Assembly (NCBI RefSeq): GCF_024127895.1
Contig: NZ_JAMYBK010000004.1
Span: 186,001-250,000, forward strand
Source: Pseudomonas guariconensis
GTDB taxonomy: Bacteria > Pseudomonadota > Gammaproteobacteria > Pseudomonadales > Pseudomonadaceae
DNA length: 64,000 nucleotides
Reading direction: 5' to 3'
A program made the position numbers and the translations under genes. The stretch's first letter is position 1. Each line of letters opens with the position of its first letter. Positions 1-7,640 of the stretch are shown one piece after another. Under the pieces are notes generated by a model. The model was not told where the DNA came from. It worked only from the letters and a program-made list of their open reading frames with translations, and did not search any database.

Positions 1-32
1 CTGGCCTGGGCGAAGTTCAGTCGCAAGTCCAT
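1..32 (-). CDS. Start of a gene cut by the left edge (possibly a protein kinase/phosphatase)
   Basis: An ATG lies 9 bases past the nasA stop on the same strand and opens ten codons reading MDLRLNFAQA before the edge. In other Pseudomonas the gene after nasA is a bifunctional serine/threonine kinase/PP2C-type phosphatase ahead of nirB, and a short N-terminus containing FAQA would fit that family. The identification rests on gene order and a few residues, so it is tentative. Close spacing suggests co-transcription with nasA. Confidence 0.4.
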   Translation of the reverse strand, partial: MDLRLNFAQA

Positions 33-41
33 GGGCGGCGT

Positions 42-1253
42 TCAGATGCGGGCCGTGGTGACGGCCGCCGAGCCCCAGGTGGTGCGCCAGCGCTGCTTGA
101 CACCGTACAGGCCGAACCAGGCCAGCAGGCCCAGGCTGGCGAACAACCACAAGCCCAGCTGGTAGTCACCGGTATGCTGCTTGATGGCGCCGAGGCCGGC
201 GGCCAGGAGGAAGCCGCCGATACCGCCGGCCATGCCGATCAGTCCGGTCATCACCCCGATCTCTTGGCGAAAGCGCTGCGGCACCAGCTGGAAGACTGCG
301 CCGTTACCGGCGCCCAGACCGAGCATGGCGCTGACGAATAGGGTCAGGGCGGCAGTGGCACTGGGCAGGTTGAAACCCACCGCTGCGATGCACACTGCAG
401 CCACGCTGTACATGGCCAGCAGGGTGCGGATACCGCCGAAGCGATCGGCCAGGGCGCCGCCCAGCGGGCGCATCAGGCTGCCGGCGAACACGCAGGCGGC
501 GGTGTAGTAGCCGGCGGTGACCGGGCTCAGGCCGTACTGGTCGCTGAAGTAGCCGGGCAGGGCGCTGGCCAGGCCGATGAAGCCGCCGAAGGTGACGCTG
601 TAGAAGAACATGAACCACCAGCTGTCGCGATCGCCGAGGGCCTTGAGGTAGTCGGCCATGGCCTTGGGCTTGGGGCGCTGTGGCGCGTTGCGGGCGAGCA
701 GGGCGAACAGCGCCAGGGTCAGCAGCAACGGCACGAGGGCGAAGCCGAACACATTGTTCCAGCCAAAGCCTGCGGCCAGGGCGGGCGCCAGCAGGGCGGC
801 GAACACCGTGCCGGAGTTGCCGGCCCCGGCGATGCCCATGGCCTTGCCCTGGTGCTGCGGTGGATACCACTGGGAGGCCAAGGGCAGCGACACGGCGAAC
901 GAGGCACCGGCGAAACCGAGGAACACGCCCAGCAGCAGGGCCTGTTCATAGGTGTTCACGCCCAGTTGCCAGGCACAGGCCAGGGCGACGATGACCACCA
1001 CCTGGCCGATCAGGCCGGCGGTCTTCGGCGACAGGCGATCGACCAGCAGGCCCATGGCGAAACGCAGTATCGCGCCCGCGAGGATCGGTGTGGCGACCAT
1101 CAGGCCCCGTTGCTGGGCGCTCAGTTGCAGGTCGGCGGCGATCTGCACCGCCAGAGGGCCGAGCAGGTACCAGACCATGAAGCTCAGGTCGAAGTACAGG
1201 AACGCGGCAAACAGGGTGGGCACATGCCCGGATTTCCAGAAGCTCGTACTCAT
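42..1253 (-). CDS. nasA: Nitrate/nitrite transporter, MFS NarK/NasA family
   Basis: Inner-membrane MFS carrier of 403 residues with about 12 hydrophobic segments, importing nitrate for assimilation. Both nitrate/nitrite-porter signatures are present: GAGNSG at residues 143-148 and GLGAGNGAVF at 312-321. Arg64 (LRF) and Arg262 (MRPLGG) sit where the substrate-binding arginines of NarK lie. The ATG at 1253 is preceded by a GAGG ribosome site. A longer in-frame reading upstream runs through the leader and is rejected. Upstream lie nasT and nasS, and between nasT and this gene is a sigma-54-type promoter and an attenuator-like hairpin, which fits nitrogen control plus nitrate-triggered antitermination. 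Confidence 0.93.
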   Translation of the reverse strand: MSTSFWKSGHVPTLFAAFLYFDLSFMVWYLLGPLAVQIAADLQLSAQQRGLMVATPILAGAILRFAMGLLVDRLSPKTAGLIGQVVVIVALACAWQLGVNTYEQALLLGVFLGFAGASFAVSLPLASQWYPPQHQGKAMGIAGAGNSGTVFAALLAPALAAGFGWNNVFGFALVPLLLTLALFALLARNAPQRPKPKAMADYLKALGDRDSWWFMFFYSVTFGGFIGLASALPGYFSDQYGLSPVTAGYYTAACVFAGSLMRPLGGALADRFGGIRTLLAMYSVAAVCIAAVGFNLPSATAALTLFVSAMLGLGAGNGAVFQLVPQRFRQEIGVMTGLIGMAGGIGGFLLAAGLGAIKQHTGDYQLGLWLFASLGLLAWFGLYGVKQRWRTTWGSAAVTTARI

Positions 1254-1309
1254 CGAACACCTCGCGCGGTTGCAGCGGTAGTCATGCCCTGCCTGCGCAG
1301 GGCGGAACG

Positions 1310-1360
1310 AAAAAGACGCCGCTTCCCTGTCCACCGAGGTGGAGGGGGAGCGACGTCTTT
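1310..1360 (-). terminator. Attenuator hairpin in the nasA leader, probable NasT target
   Basis: Read on the minus strand, AAAGACG is followed by a long loop and closes with CGTCTTTTT. The stem extends through CGCT/AGCG with one T-G pair, and an inner hairpin CCAC/GTGG sits in the loop. This is an intrinsic terminator with a U-tract about 57 bases before the nasA ATG and downstream of the predicted promoter. ANTAR proteins such as NasT/NasR are known to prevent termination in such leaders. A weaker hairpin (CAAC/GTTG) lies just upstream, giving the two-stem arrangement seen in ANTAR leaders. The terminator is seen; NasT binding is inferred. Confidence 0.75.
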
Positions 1361-1407
1361 GTCGGGAGTGGGGGCAACCGCCGTTGGCTACCTGTGGGTA
1401 TCGTTCA

Positions 1408-1422
1408 GCAAGAGCCGGGCCA
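1408..1422 (-). promoter_or_regulatory. Sigma-54-type promoter for nasA
   Basis: The minus strand reads TGGCCCGGCTCTTGC, with the GG and GC doublets exactly ten bases apart as in the -24/-12 consensus TGGCAC-N5-TTGC. Predicted transcription start is near 1396, leaving a leader of about 140 bases that includes the attenuator hairpin. I could not pick out a clear NtrC dyad upstream. Confidence 0.75.
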
Positions 1423-1532
1423 ACTTGTGCTCAGTTGAGGGCGAGTCTGTGAATGCTGGCAACGGGTGGTCCTAGGGCCGCTTCGCGCCCCAGGGATCTC
1501 GAGGCTGGGCTCACATCCTCGAGGCCCTGGCT

Positions 1533-2108
1533 TCAGCCGAGCATTTCATGCATGGCGATGATCTGCTCGGCCACCTGGATCAGCTTCTGCTGGCGGCTCA
1601 TGGCCTGGCGCCGCATCAAGGTGTAGGCCTGTTCCTCGTTGCAGTCCTTCATCTTCATCAACAACCCCTTGGCCTGCTCGATGCGCTTGCGCTCCGCCAG
1701 TTGCTGGTCGCGGGCCAGCAGTTGGGCCTTGAGCGCCTGGTCGCTCTCGAAGCGGGCCATGGCCACGTCGAGGATCGGCTGCAGGCGCACCGCCTGGATG
1801 CCTTCGACGATGTAGGCACTGACGCCGGCCTGGATGGCCTGGCGCATCACCCCTGGGTCATGTTCGTCGGTAAAGAGCACGATGGGCCGGGGGCGGTCGC
1901 GGCTGACCAGCACCACCTGTTCCATCACGTCCCGGCCCGGTGACTCGGTATCGATCAACACCACGTCCGGATGCACCGTTTCGACGCAGGTGGGCAGGTC
2001 GATGGTCAGGCCCGTGGCTTCGATCACCTCGAAGCCGGCTTCGATCAGCGCGGCCTTGAGGCGGCCGACTTTCTTTTCCGTGTCGTCGATCAGCAGGATG
2101 CGCAGCAT
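1533..2108 (-). CDS. nasT: NasT-type regulator with receiver and RNA-binding ANTAR domain
   Basis: 191-residue regulator. The N-terminal receiver-like domain has Asp8-Asp9 and Asp53 in LIDTESPG. The C-terminal ANTAR helical bundle (about residues 120-185) contains EQAKGLLMKMK and the adjoining EEQAYTLMRR helix. Family members bind paired hairpins in nascent RNA and stop early termination of nitrate/nitrite assimilation genes. NasS holds NasT inactive without nitrate. The start is the ATG at 2108 with GAGGGG upstream. The stop of nasS lies 11 bases away, so the two are almost certainly one transcript. The likely RNA target is the leader just downstream. Confidence 0.92.
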   Translation of the reverse strand: MLRILLIDDTEKKVGRLKAALIEAGFEVIEATGLTIDLPTCVETVHPDVVLIDTESPGRDVMEQVVLVSRDRPRPIVLFTDEHDPGVMRQAIQAGVSAYIVEGIQAVRLQPILDVAMARFESDQALKAQLLARDQQLAERKRIEQAKGLLMKMKDCNEEQAYTLMRRQAMSRQQKLIQVAEQIIAMHEMLG

Positions 2109-2119
2109 GTTCGTCCCCC

Positions 2120-3334
2120 TCACAGACCGGCGCGCACGCCGTGCGCCTCGTCCAGGGCATGCAGGCGGAAGCCACGGGCATAGCCGTGGGGATCGCTGCC
2201 GTCCCAGTGGATGCCATCGAGCAGCAGGCTGCTGCGCATGGGCGAGTCGTCGCACGGCACGCCGAGCGCCGTGGCCGCCTCACGGTACAGCGCCAGTTGC
2301 TGGACCTGGCGGGCCACGCCGAGGTAGTCGGGGTCGTCGTGCAGCAGGCCCCAGCGGCGGAACTGGGTCATGAACCACATGCCGTCGGACAGGTAGGGCA
2401 GGTTGGCGCGGCCCTGGTCGAACAGCCGCAGGGCGTGGCGGTCGTGCCACTGGTTGCCCAGGCCGTCCTGGTAGTCGCCGAGCAGCCGCGCCTCGATGCT
2501 CGACAGCGAGGTGTCCAGGTATGCCTTGCCGCTGAGCAGTTGGGCAGTGCCTCGGCGGTTTTCCTGGCTTTGTTCGATGAAGCGGCTGGCGGCGAGGATA
2601 GCCTTGACCAGGGCGCGGGCGCTGTTGGGGTACTGCTCGACGAAGGCGCGGGCGCAACCGAGCACCTTTTCCGGATGGTCCGGCCAGATCGACTGGCTGG
2701 TGGCCAGGGTGAAGCCCTGGCCCTTGGCCACGGCGTCGGCGGACCACGGCTCGCCGACGCAGAACCCATCGATGCGCCCGGCCTGGACATGCGCGGCCAT
2801 CTGCGCCGGCGGCACCACCACGCTGTGCACGTCGCGCAGCGGGTGGATGCCCTGGCTGGCCAGCCAGTAGTACAGCCACATGGCATGGGTGCCGGTGGGG
2901 AAGGTCTGGGCGAAGGTCAGGCGCGCGCCATGCTGGTGCACCAGGCGCGCCAGTGCTTCAGGGCTGGTCACGCCCCGGCGTTGCAGGGCCGGGGACAGGT
3001 TGATGGCCTGGGCGTTCTGGTTCAGGCCCATGAGCACGGCCATGTCGCGGGCCGGTACGCCGCCGATGCCCAGGTGCACGGCATAGACCAGGCCGTACAG
3101 GCAGTGGGCGGCGTCGAGTTCGCCGCTGACCAGCTTGTCGCGTAGGCCGGCCCAGGACCCCTGGCGCTTGAGGTTGAGGGTCAGGCCGTGGAACTGGGCG
3201 AAGCCCTGGGTGGCGGCCACCACCACCGATGCGCAATCGGTCAGGGCCATGAAGCCGATGTCCAGGCTGGTCTTTTCCGGCGTGTCGCTGCCGTTGACCC
3301 AGGCCAGGGGCATGCTTGGAAAGTGTGTATTCAC
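2120..3334 (-). CDS. nasS: NasS-type nitrate sensor, NrtA/CmpA-like binding protein
   Basis: About 404 residues, related to the substrate-binding proteins of nitrate ABC transporters but without a signal peptide, which marks the cytoplasmic sensor NasS. No transporter genes are adjacent. NasS binds nitrate and releases NasT. The domain begins at VNGSDTPEKTSLDIGF and continues with the ALTDCASVVVA segment of the family. The start is uncertain. I use the GTG at 3334, which gives a compact N-terminus; an in-frame ATG at 3388 would add 18 residues and an ATG at 3307 would be shorter. It is divergent from pyrD. Confidence 0.88.
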   Translation of the reverse strand: MNTHFPSMPLAWVNGSDTPEKTSLDIGFMALTDCASVVVAATQGFAQFHGLTLNLKRQGSWAGLRDKLVSGELDAAHCLYGLVYAVHLGIGGVPARDMAVLMGLNQNAQAINLSPALQRRGVTSPEALARLVHQHGARLTFAQTFPTGTHAMWLYYWLASQGIHPLRDVHSVVVPPAQMAAHVQAGRIDGFCVGEPWSADAVAKGQGFTLATSQSIWPDHPEKVLGCARAFVEQYPNSARALVKAILAASRFIEQSQENRRGTAQLLSGKAYLDTSLSSIEARLLGDYQDGLGNQWHDRHALRLFDQGRANLPYLSDGMWFMTQFRRWGLLHDDPDYLGVARQVQQLALYREAATALGVPCDDSPMRSSLLLDGIHWDGSDPHGYARGFRLHALDEAHGVRAGL

Positions 3335-3400
3335 GGAGTTCTCGCCGTTGCTCAATAGGCTGTCGTTGTGCCTGACGAAGCAACCCATGTGCCAGGGCCC

Positions 3401-3429
3401 TGTCGCCCGGGCGACGTGCTGGCTATAAT
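3401..3429 (+). promoter_or_regulatory. Probable sigma-70 promoter of pyrD
   Basis: A perfect TATAAT lies at 3424-3429, 35 bases before the pyrD ATG. The matching -35 region, TGTCGC at 17-base spacing, is poor, so activity may rest on the -10. Confidence 0.5.
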
Positions 3430-3463
3430 CCTCCCCCTCACTCACCGCGAGTCTTGCCCGCCC

Positions 3464-4489
3464 ATGTATACCCTGGCCCGCCAGCTGCTGTTCAAGCTTT
3501 CCCCGGAAACCTCCCACGACCTGTCCCTGGACCTGATCGGCGCCGGTGGCCGCCTCGGCCTCAATGGCCTGCTATGCAAGCAGCCGGCGGCTTTGCCGGT
3601 GACGGTCATGGGCTTGAACTTCGCCAACCCGGTGGGCCTGGCCGCGGGCCTGGACAAGAACGGCGCGGCCATCGACGGTTTCGCCCAGCTGGGGTTCGGC
3701 TTCGTCGAGATCGGCACCGTGACGCCGCGCGCACAGCCGGGCAACCCTCGGCCGCGGCTGTTCCGCCTGCCGGAGGCGACGGCGATCATCAACCGCATGG
3801 GCTTCAACAACCTGGGCGTCGACCACCTCCTGGCACGGGTACGGGCCGCACGCTACGACGGTGTGCTGGGCATCAACATCGGCAAGAACTTCGATACCCC
3901 GGTCGAGCGTGCGGTGGATGACTACCTGATCTGCCTGGAGAAGGTCTACGGCGCGGCCAGCTACATCACCGTCAATGTCAGCTCGCCCAACACGCCGGGC
4001 CTGCGCACCCTGCAGTTCGGCGATTCGCTCAAGCAACTGCTCGATGCCCTGGCGGCGCGGCGCGAGCAACTGGCGCTCGAGCACGGCAAGCGTGTGCCGC
4101 TGGCGATCAAGATCGCCCCGGACATGACCGACGAGGAAACCGCCTTGGTCGCCTCGGCCTTGCTGGAGTCGGGCATGGATGCGGTGATCGCCACCAACAC
4201 CACCCTGGGCCGCGAGGGTGTCGAGGGCTTGCCGTTCGGCGACGAGGCGGGTGGCCTGTCCGGTGCGCCGGTGCTGGAGAAGAGTACCCATACGGTCAAG
4301 GTGCTGTCGGGCGAGCTGGGCGGCAAGCTGCCGATCATCGCCGCTGGGGGGATCACCGAAGGCCGGCATGCGGCGCAGAAGATCGCCGCAGGCGCCAGCC
4401 TGGTGCAGATCTACTCGGGGTTCATCTACAAGGGGCCGGCATTGATCCGCGAAGCGGTCGATGCCATTGCGGCGATGCCGCGCCAGTAA
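3464..4489 (+). CDS. pyrD: Dihydroorotate dehydrogenase (quinone), class 2
   Basis: Oxidises dihydroorotate to orotate in pyrimidine synthesis and passes electrons to the quinone pool at the inner membrane. The 341 residues match the class 2 length. The N-terminal amphipathic extension [15 protein letters not shown] is the quinone/membrane segment. FMN-binding stretches include [10 protein letters not shown] (58-67), [10 protein letters not shown] (79-88) and [10 protein letters not shown] (171-180), which carries the catalytic serine of class 2 enzymes. IAAGGI near the C-terminus binds the FMN phosphate. The ATG at 3464 is chosen because the homologous N-terminus begins there. It converges with rmf over a shared terminator region. 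Confidence 0.96.
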   Translation: MYTLARQLLFKLSPETSHDLSLDLIGAGGRLGLNGLLCKQPAALPVTVMGLNFANPVGLAAGLDKNGAAIDGFAQLGFGFVEIGTVTPRAQPGNPRPRLFRLPEATAIINRMGFNNLGVDHLLARVRAARYDGVLGINIGKNFDTPVERAVDDYLICLEKVYGAASYITVNVSSPNTPGLRTLQFGDSLKQLLDALAARREQLALEHGKRVPLAIKIAPDMTDEETALVASALLESGMDAVIATNTTLGREGVEGLPFGDEAGGLSGAPVLEKSTHTVKVLSGELGGKLPIIAAGGITEGRHAAQKIAAGASLVQIYSGFIYKGPALIREAVDAIAAMPRQ

Positions 4490-4501
4490 AGCGGCGGGCA
4501 T

Positions 4502-4526
4502 AAAAAAGGGCCCCTCGAAGGGGCCC
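4502..4526 (-). terminator. Terminator of rmf, also after pyrD
   Basis: GGGCCCCT (4508-4515) pairs with AGGGGCCC (4519-4526) across a CGA loop. The A-run at 4502-4507 gives a U-tract on the minus strand, so it is best oriented for rmf. It also lies 18 bases past the pyrD stop and may stop that transcript too. Confidence 0.85.
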
Positions 4527-4587
4527 CTGGGCCTCAGCCCGCCGCCCGGATAGGGCGTGCATGGTGACTCGAATTCAGTGTCCTCGC

Positions 4588-4803
4588 TCAGCCAACGGCG
4601 TGATTTTCGTTGAGTCTCTGGATACCAGCGGTGCCGGTCAGACCGTCCCAGTTGTCGCCCCGTCCTTCACGCCAGCCATTGATCCAGGCTTGGCGAACGG
4701 ATGGCAGGTTGAAGGGGCAAAGCTCGCGGGATTTGCCGGTGACCCCATACTGGTAGCCACGTGAATATGCTCTTTCCAACGGATCACGCTTAAGTCTTCT
4801 CAT
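4588..4803 (-). CDS. rmf: Ribosome modulation factor
   Basis: Small basic protein of 71 residues that dimerises 70S ribosomes into inactive 100S particles in stationary phase. The hallmark N-terminal half is intact: RRLKRDPLERAYSRGYQ, then CPF and the RQAWINGWREGR helix. The ATG at 4803 is preceded by GAGGG. The gene ends in its own U-tract terminator. Upstream is a long structured leader with four hairpins, which points to RNA-level control. Its position beside pyrD is as in other pseudomonads. Confidence 0.96.
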   Translation of the reverse strand: MRRLKRDPLERAYSRGYQYGVTGKSRELCPFNLPSVRQAWINGWREGRGDNWDGLTGTAGIQRLNENHAVG

Positions 4804-4809
4804 AGGGTG

Positions 4810-4935
4810 TTGCCCTCACTTGTTGACTGTAATGTCCCGTCGGCCTCTCCGAGGCCGGGCAGAATCTTTCTGCCGGTATGCGCTCGCTGCCGGCGTGGCG
4901 AGCAGAAGTGCCGTCCCGTTGCGAGACGGCCTAAG
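4810..4935 (-). promoter_or_regulatory. Structured rmf 5' leader (rmf RNA motif candidate)
   Basis: Four perfect six-base-pair hairpins follow one another upstream of rmf: 4842-4856 (GGCCTC/GAGGCC), 4858-4874 (GGCAGA/TCTGCC), 4882-4903 (GCTCGC/GCGAGC) and 4910-4930 (GCCGTC/GACGGC). Such a run is unlikely to be accidental. A conserved Pseudomonas rmf RNA motif in rmf 5' untranslated regions has been described. I infer this is it, but no covariance search was run. The rest of 4936-5353 holds no gene. A TATGAT at 5058-5063 may be part of a promoter toward rlmKL, and a short hairpin (GGGCGA/TCGCCC) lies at 5304-5319. Confidence 0.7.
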
Positions 4936-5353
4936 AGGAGTTCTAACCAAAGCGCGTCACACTGTGAATGATCGATTTGTCATAAGGACGTAACCTTTCC
5001 GAGGGTCAGAGGATAAGTAAATAAATGCGACTCAACTTTATTTGCCGTTGAGCCCGCTATGATCAGGGTTTAATGCCCCTTGGCGTCATTTGGCCAGTGC
5101 TGCTGGAGGATGACGGTAATAATAGGTAATGCGACGAAGGGTCACATCGGCTGCTTCGCCGCCGGAAATTTTCGTACTGCCTGACGATCTAACCTGCTTT
5201 CGCCACGGGCGGAGGGTATGTCGATCAGGCGGCCTGGCGCTTCCCGAAGACGGGCAAGGCCACTCGGACGCCTGCTGGAAGGGTGTTCGGGCAAACATCG
5301 GCGGGGCGATGCGTCGCCCTGTCACTCACTCAGCCCAAGGCTCTGGATTGCTC

Positions 5354-7546
5354 ATGTCGGACCGTTTCGAACTCTATCTCACCTGCCCCAAGGGCCTGGA
5401 AGGCCTGCTCGCCGAGGAGGCCCGCGGCCTGGGCCTGGACGATGTGCGCGAGCACACCTCGGCCATCCGTGGCCTGGCCGACATGGAAACCGCCTACCGC
5501 CTGTGCCTCTGGTCGCGCCTGGCCAACCGCGTGCTGCTGGTACTCAAGCGTTTCGCCATGAAGAACGCCGACGAACTCTACCAGGGCGTGCACGGGGTCG
5601 ACTGGCAGGACCACCTGGCCGCCGACGGCACCCTGGCGGTGGAGTTCAGTGGCCATGGTTCGGGCATCGACAACAGCCACTTCGGCGCCCTCAAGGTCAA
5701 GGACGCCATCGTCGACAAGCTGCGCAACCGTGAGGGGCAGCGCCCGTCGGTGGACAAGATCGACCCGGACCTGCGCGTGCACCTGCGCCTGGAGCGTGGC
5801 GAGGCGATCCTCTCTCTCGACCTGTCCGGGCACAGCCTGCACCAGCGTGGCTATCGCCTGCAGCAGGGCGCTGCGCCGTTGAAGGAAAACCTGGCGGCGG
5901 CGGTGCTGATCCGTGCCGGTTGGCCGCGTATCGCCGCCCAGGGCGGCGCCCTGGCCGACCCCATGTGCGGTGTCGGTACTTTCCTGGTCGAGGCGGCGAT
6001 GATGGCCGCCGATATCGCCCCGAACCTCAAGCGCGAGCGCTGGGGCTTCAGCGCCTGGCTCGGCCATGTGCCGGCGCTGTGGCGCAAACTGCACGACGAG
6101 GCCCAGGCCCGTGCCCAGGCCGGGTTGGCCAGGCCAGCGCTGTGGATTCGCGGCTATGAGGCCGACCCACGGCTGATCCAGCCAGGGCGCAACAACGTCG
6201 AGCGCGCCGGGCTGGGGGATTGGGTGAAGATCTACCAGGGTGAGGTCGGCAGCTTCGAGCCGCGCCCGGACCAGAACCAGAAAGGCCTGGTGATCAGCAA
6301 CCCGCCCTACGGTGAGCGCCTGGGCGACGAGGCCAGCCTGCTGTACCTCTACCAGAACCTCGGCGAACGCCTGCGCCAGGCGTGCCTGGGCTGGGAGGCG
6401 GCGGTGTTCACCGGCGCTCCGGAGCTGGGCAAGCGCATGGGCATCCGCAGCCACAAGCAATACGCCTTCTGGAACGGCGCGCTGCCCTGCAAGCTGCTGC
6501 TGTTCAAGGTGCAGCCCGACCAGTTCGTCACCGGCGAGCGTCGCCAGGCCGATGCCGAGGCTGGCGAGCCGGGGCGGCCTGCGAGCGTGGCCAGTGAGCC
6601 GGCGCGTCTGTCCGAGGGGGCGCAGATGTTCGCCAACCGTTTGCAGAAGAACCTGCGCCAGCTGGGCAAGTGGGCCCGGCGCGAGCAGGTCGACTGCTAC
6701 CGCCTGTACGATGCCGACATGCCGGAATATGCCCTGGCGGTCGACCTCTACCAGGATTGGGTGCATGTCCAGGAGTACGCCGCGCCGCGCTCGGTCGACC
6801 CGGACAAGGCCCAGGCTCGCCTGCTCGACGCCCTGGCGGCGATCCCCCAGGCGTTGGGCATCGACCCGCAGCGCGTGGTGCTCAAGCGCCGTGAGCGCCA
6901 GAGTGGCACGCGCCAGTACGAGCGCCAGGGCAGCGAAGGCCGCTTCCAGACCGTGAACGAGGGCGGCGTCAAGCTGCTGGTCAACCTCACCGACTACCTG
7001 GACACCGGCCTGTTCCTCGACCATCGGCCGATGCGCCTGCGCATCCAGCGCGAGGCGGCCGGCAAGCGCTTCCTCAACCTGTTCTGCTACACCGCCACGG
7101 CCACGGTCCATGCGGCCAAGGGCGGCGCGCGCAGCACCACCAGCGTCGACTTGTCCAAGACCTACCTCGACTGGGCGCGGCGCAACCTGTCGCTCAACGG
7201 CTTCTCCGAGCGTCACCGCCTGGAGCAGGGCGATGTGATGGCCTGGCTGGAAGACAACCAGGACAGCTACGATCTGATCTTCATCGACCCGCCGACCTTC
7301 TCCAACTCCAAGCGCATGGAAGGTGTGTTCGACGTGCAGCGCGATCACGTGCAACTGCTCGACCTGGCCATGGCCCGCCTGGCGCCGGGCGGTGTGCTGT
7401 ACTTCTCCAACAACTTCCGCAAGTTCCAGCTCGACGCGAGCCTGGTCGAGCGTTACGCGGTGGAGGAGATCAGTGCCCAGACCCTGGACCCGGATTTCGC
7501 GCGCAACAACCGGATCCACAGGGCCTGGCGCCTGCAAGCGCGGTGA
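5354..7546 (+). CDS. rlmL: Bifunctional 23S rRNA methyltransferase RlmKL (m2G2445 and m7G2069)
   Basis: 730 residues with two fused SAM-dependent methyltransferases. The N-terminal half has a THUMP domain (about 45-155), a SAM motif MCGVGTFLVEAA near residue 203 and the NPPY motif near 315, corresponding to RlmL (N2-methyl G2445). The C-terminal half has LFCYTATATVHAAKGGA near 575 and IDPPTFSNS near 644, corresponding to RlmK (N7-methyl G2069). The ATG at 5354 gives the usual N-terminus MSDRFELYLTCPKGLE. The longer upstream frame has no family similarity. It acts on the large subunit rRNA during assembly. Confidence 0.95.
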   Translation: MSDRFELYLTCPKGLEGLLAEEARGLGLDDVREHTSAIRGLADMETAYRLCLWSRLANRVLLVLKRFAMKNADELYQGVHGVDWQDHLAADGTLAVEFSGHGSGIDNSHFGALKVKDAIVDKLRNREGQRPSVDKIDPDLRVHLRLERGEAILSLDLSGHSLHQRGYRLQQGAAPLKENLAAAVLIRAGWPRIAAQGGALADPMCGVGTFLVEAAMMAADIAPNLKRERWGFSAWLGHVPALWRKLHDEAQARAQAGLARPALWIRGYEADPRLIQPGRNNVERAGLGDWVKIYQGEVGSFEPRPDQNQKGLVISNPPYGERLGDEASLLYLYQNLGERLRQACLGWEAAVFTGAPELGKRMGIRSHKQYAFWNGALPCKLLLFKVQPDQFVTGERRQADAEAGEPGRPASVASEPARLSEGAQMFANRLQKNLRQLGKWARREQVDCYRLYDADMPEYALAVDLYQDWVHVQEYAAPRSVDPDKAQARLLDALAAIPQALGIDPQRVVLKRRERQSGTRQYERQGSEGRFQTVNEGGVKLLVNLTDYLDTGLFLDHRPMRLRIQREAAGKRFLNLFCYTATATVHAAKGGARSTTSVDLSKTYLDWARRNLSLNGFSERHRLEQGDVMAWLEDNQDSYDLIFIDPPTFSNSKRMEGVFDVQRDHVQLLDLAMARLAPGGVLYFSNNFRKFQLDASLVERYAVEEISAQTLDPDFARNNRIHRAWRLQAR

Positions 7547-7640
7547 GTCGACGAGGTACGTTGCGGGGCTGATGGCCAATGGCTATAAATCAGCATAGGG
7601 CTGGACAATTCGCAGGACGCTGACGTGATGAGAATGCTCT

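Noticed and set aside
5330..7579. A 749-codon antisense frame over rlmKL, and similar frames over acnA, uup, fadB and topA
   Set aside because: All lie opposite conserved genes, with shadow-frame composition and no ribosome sites.
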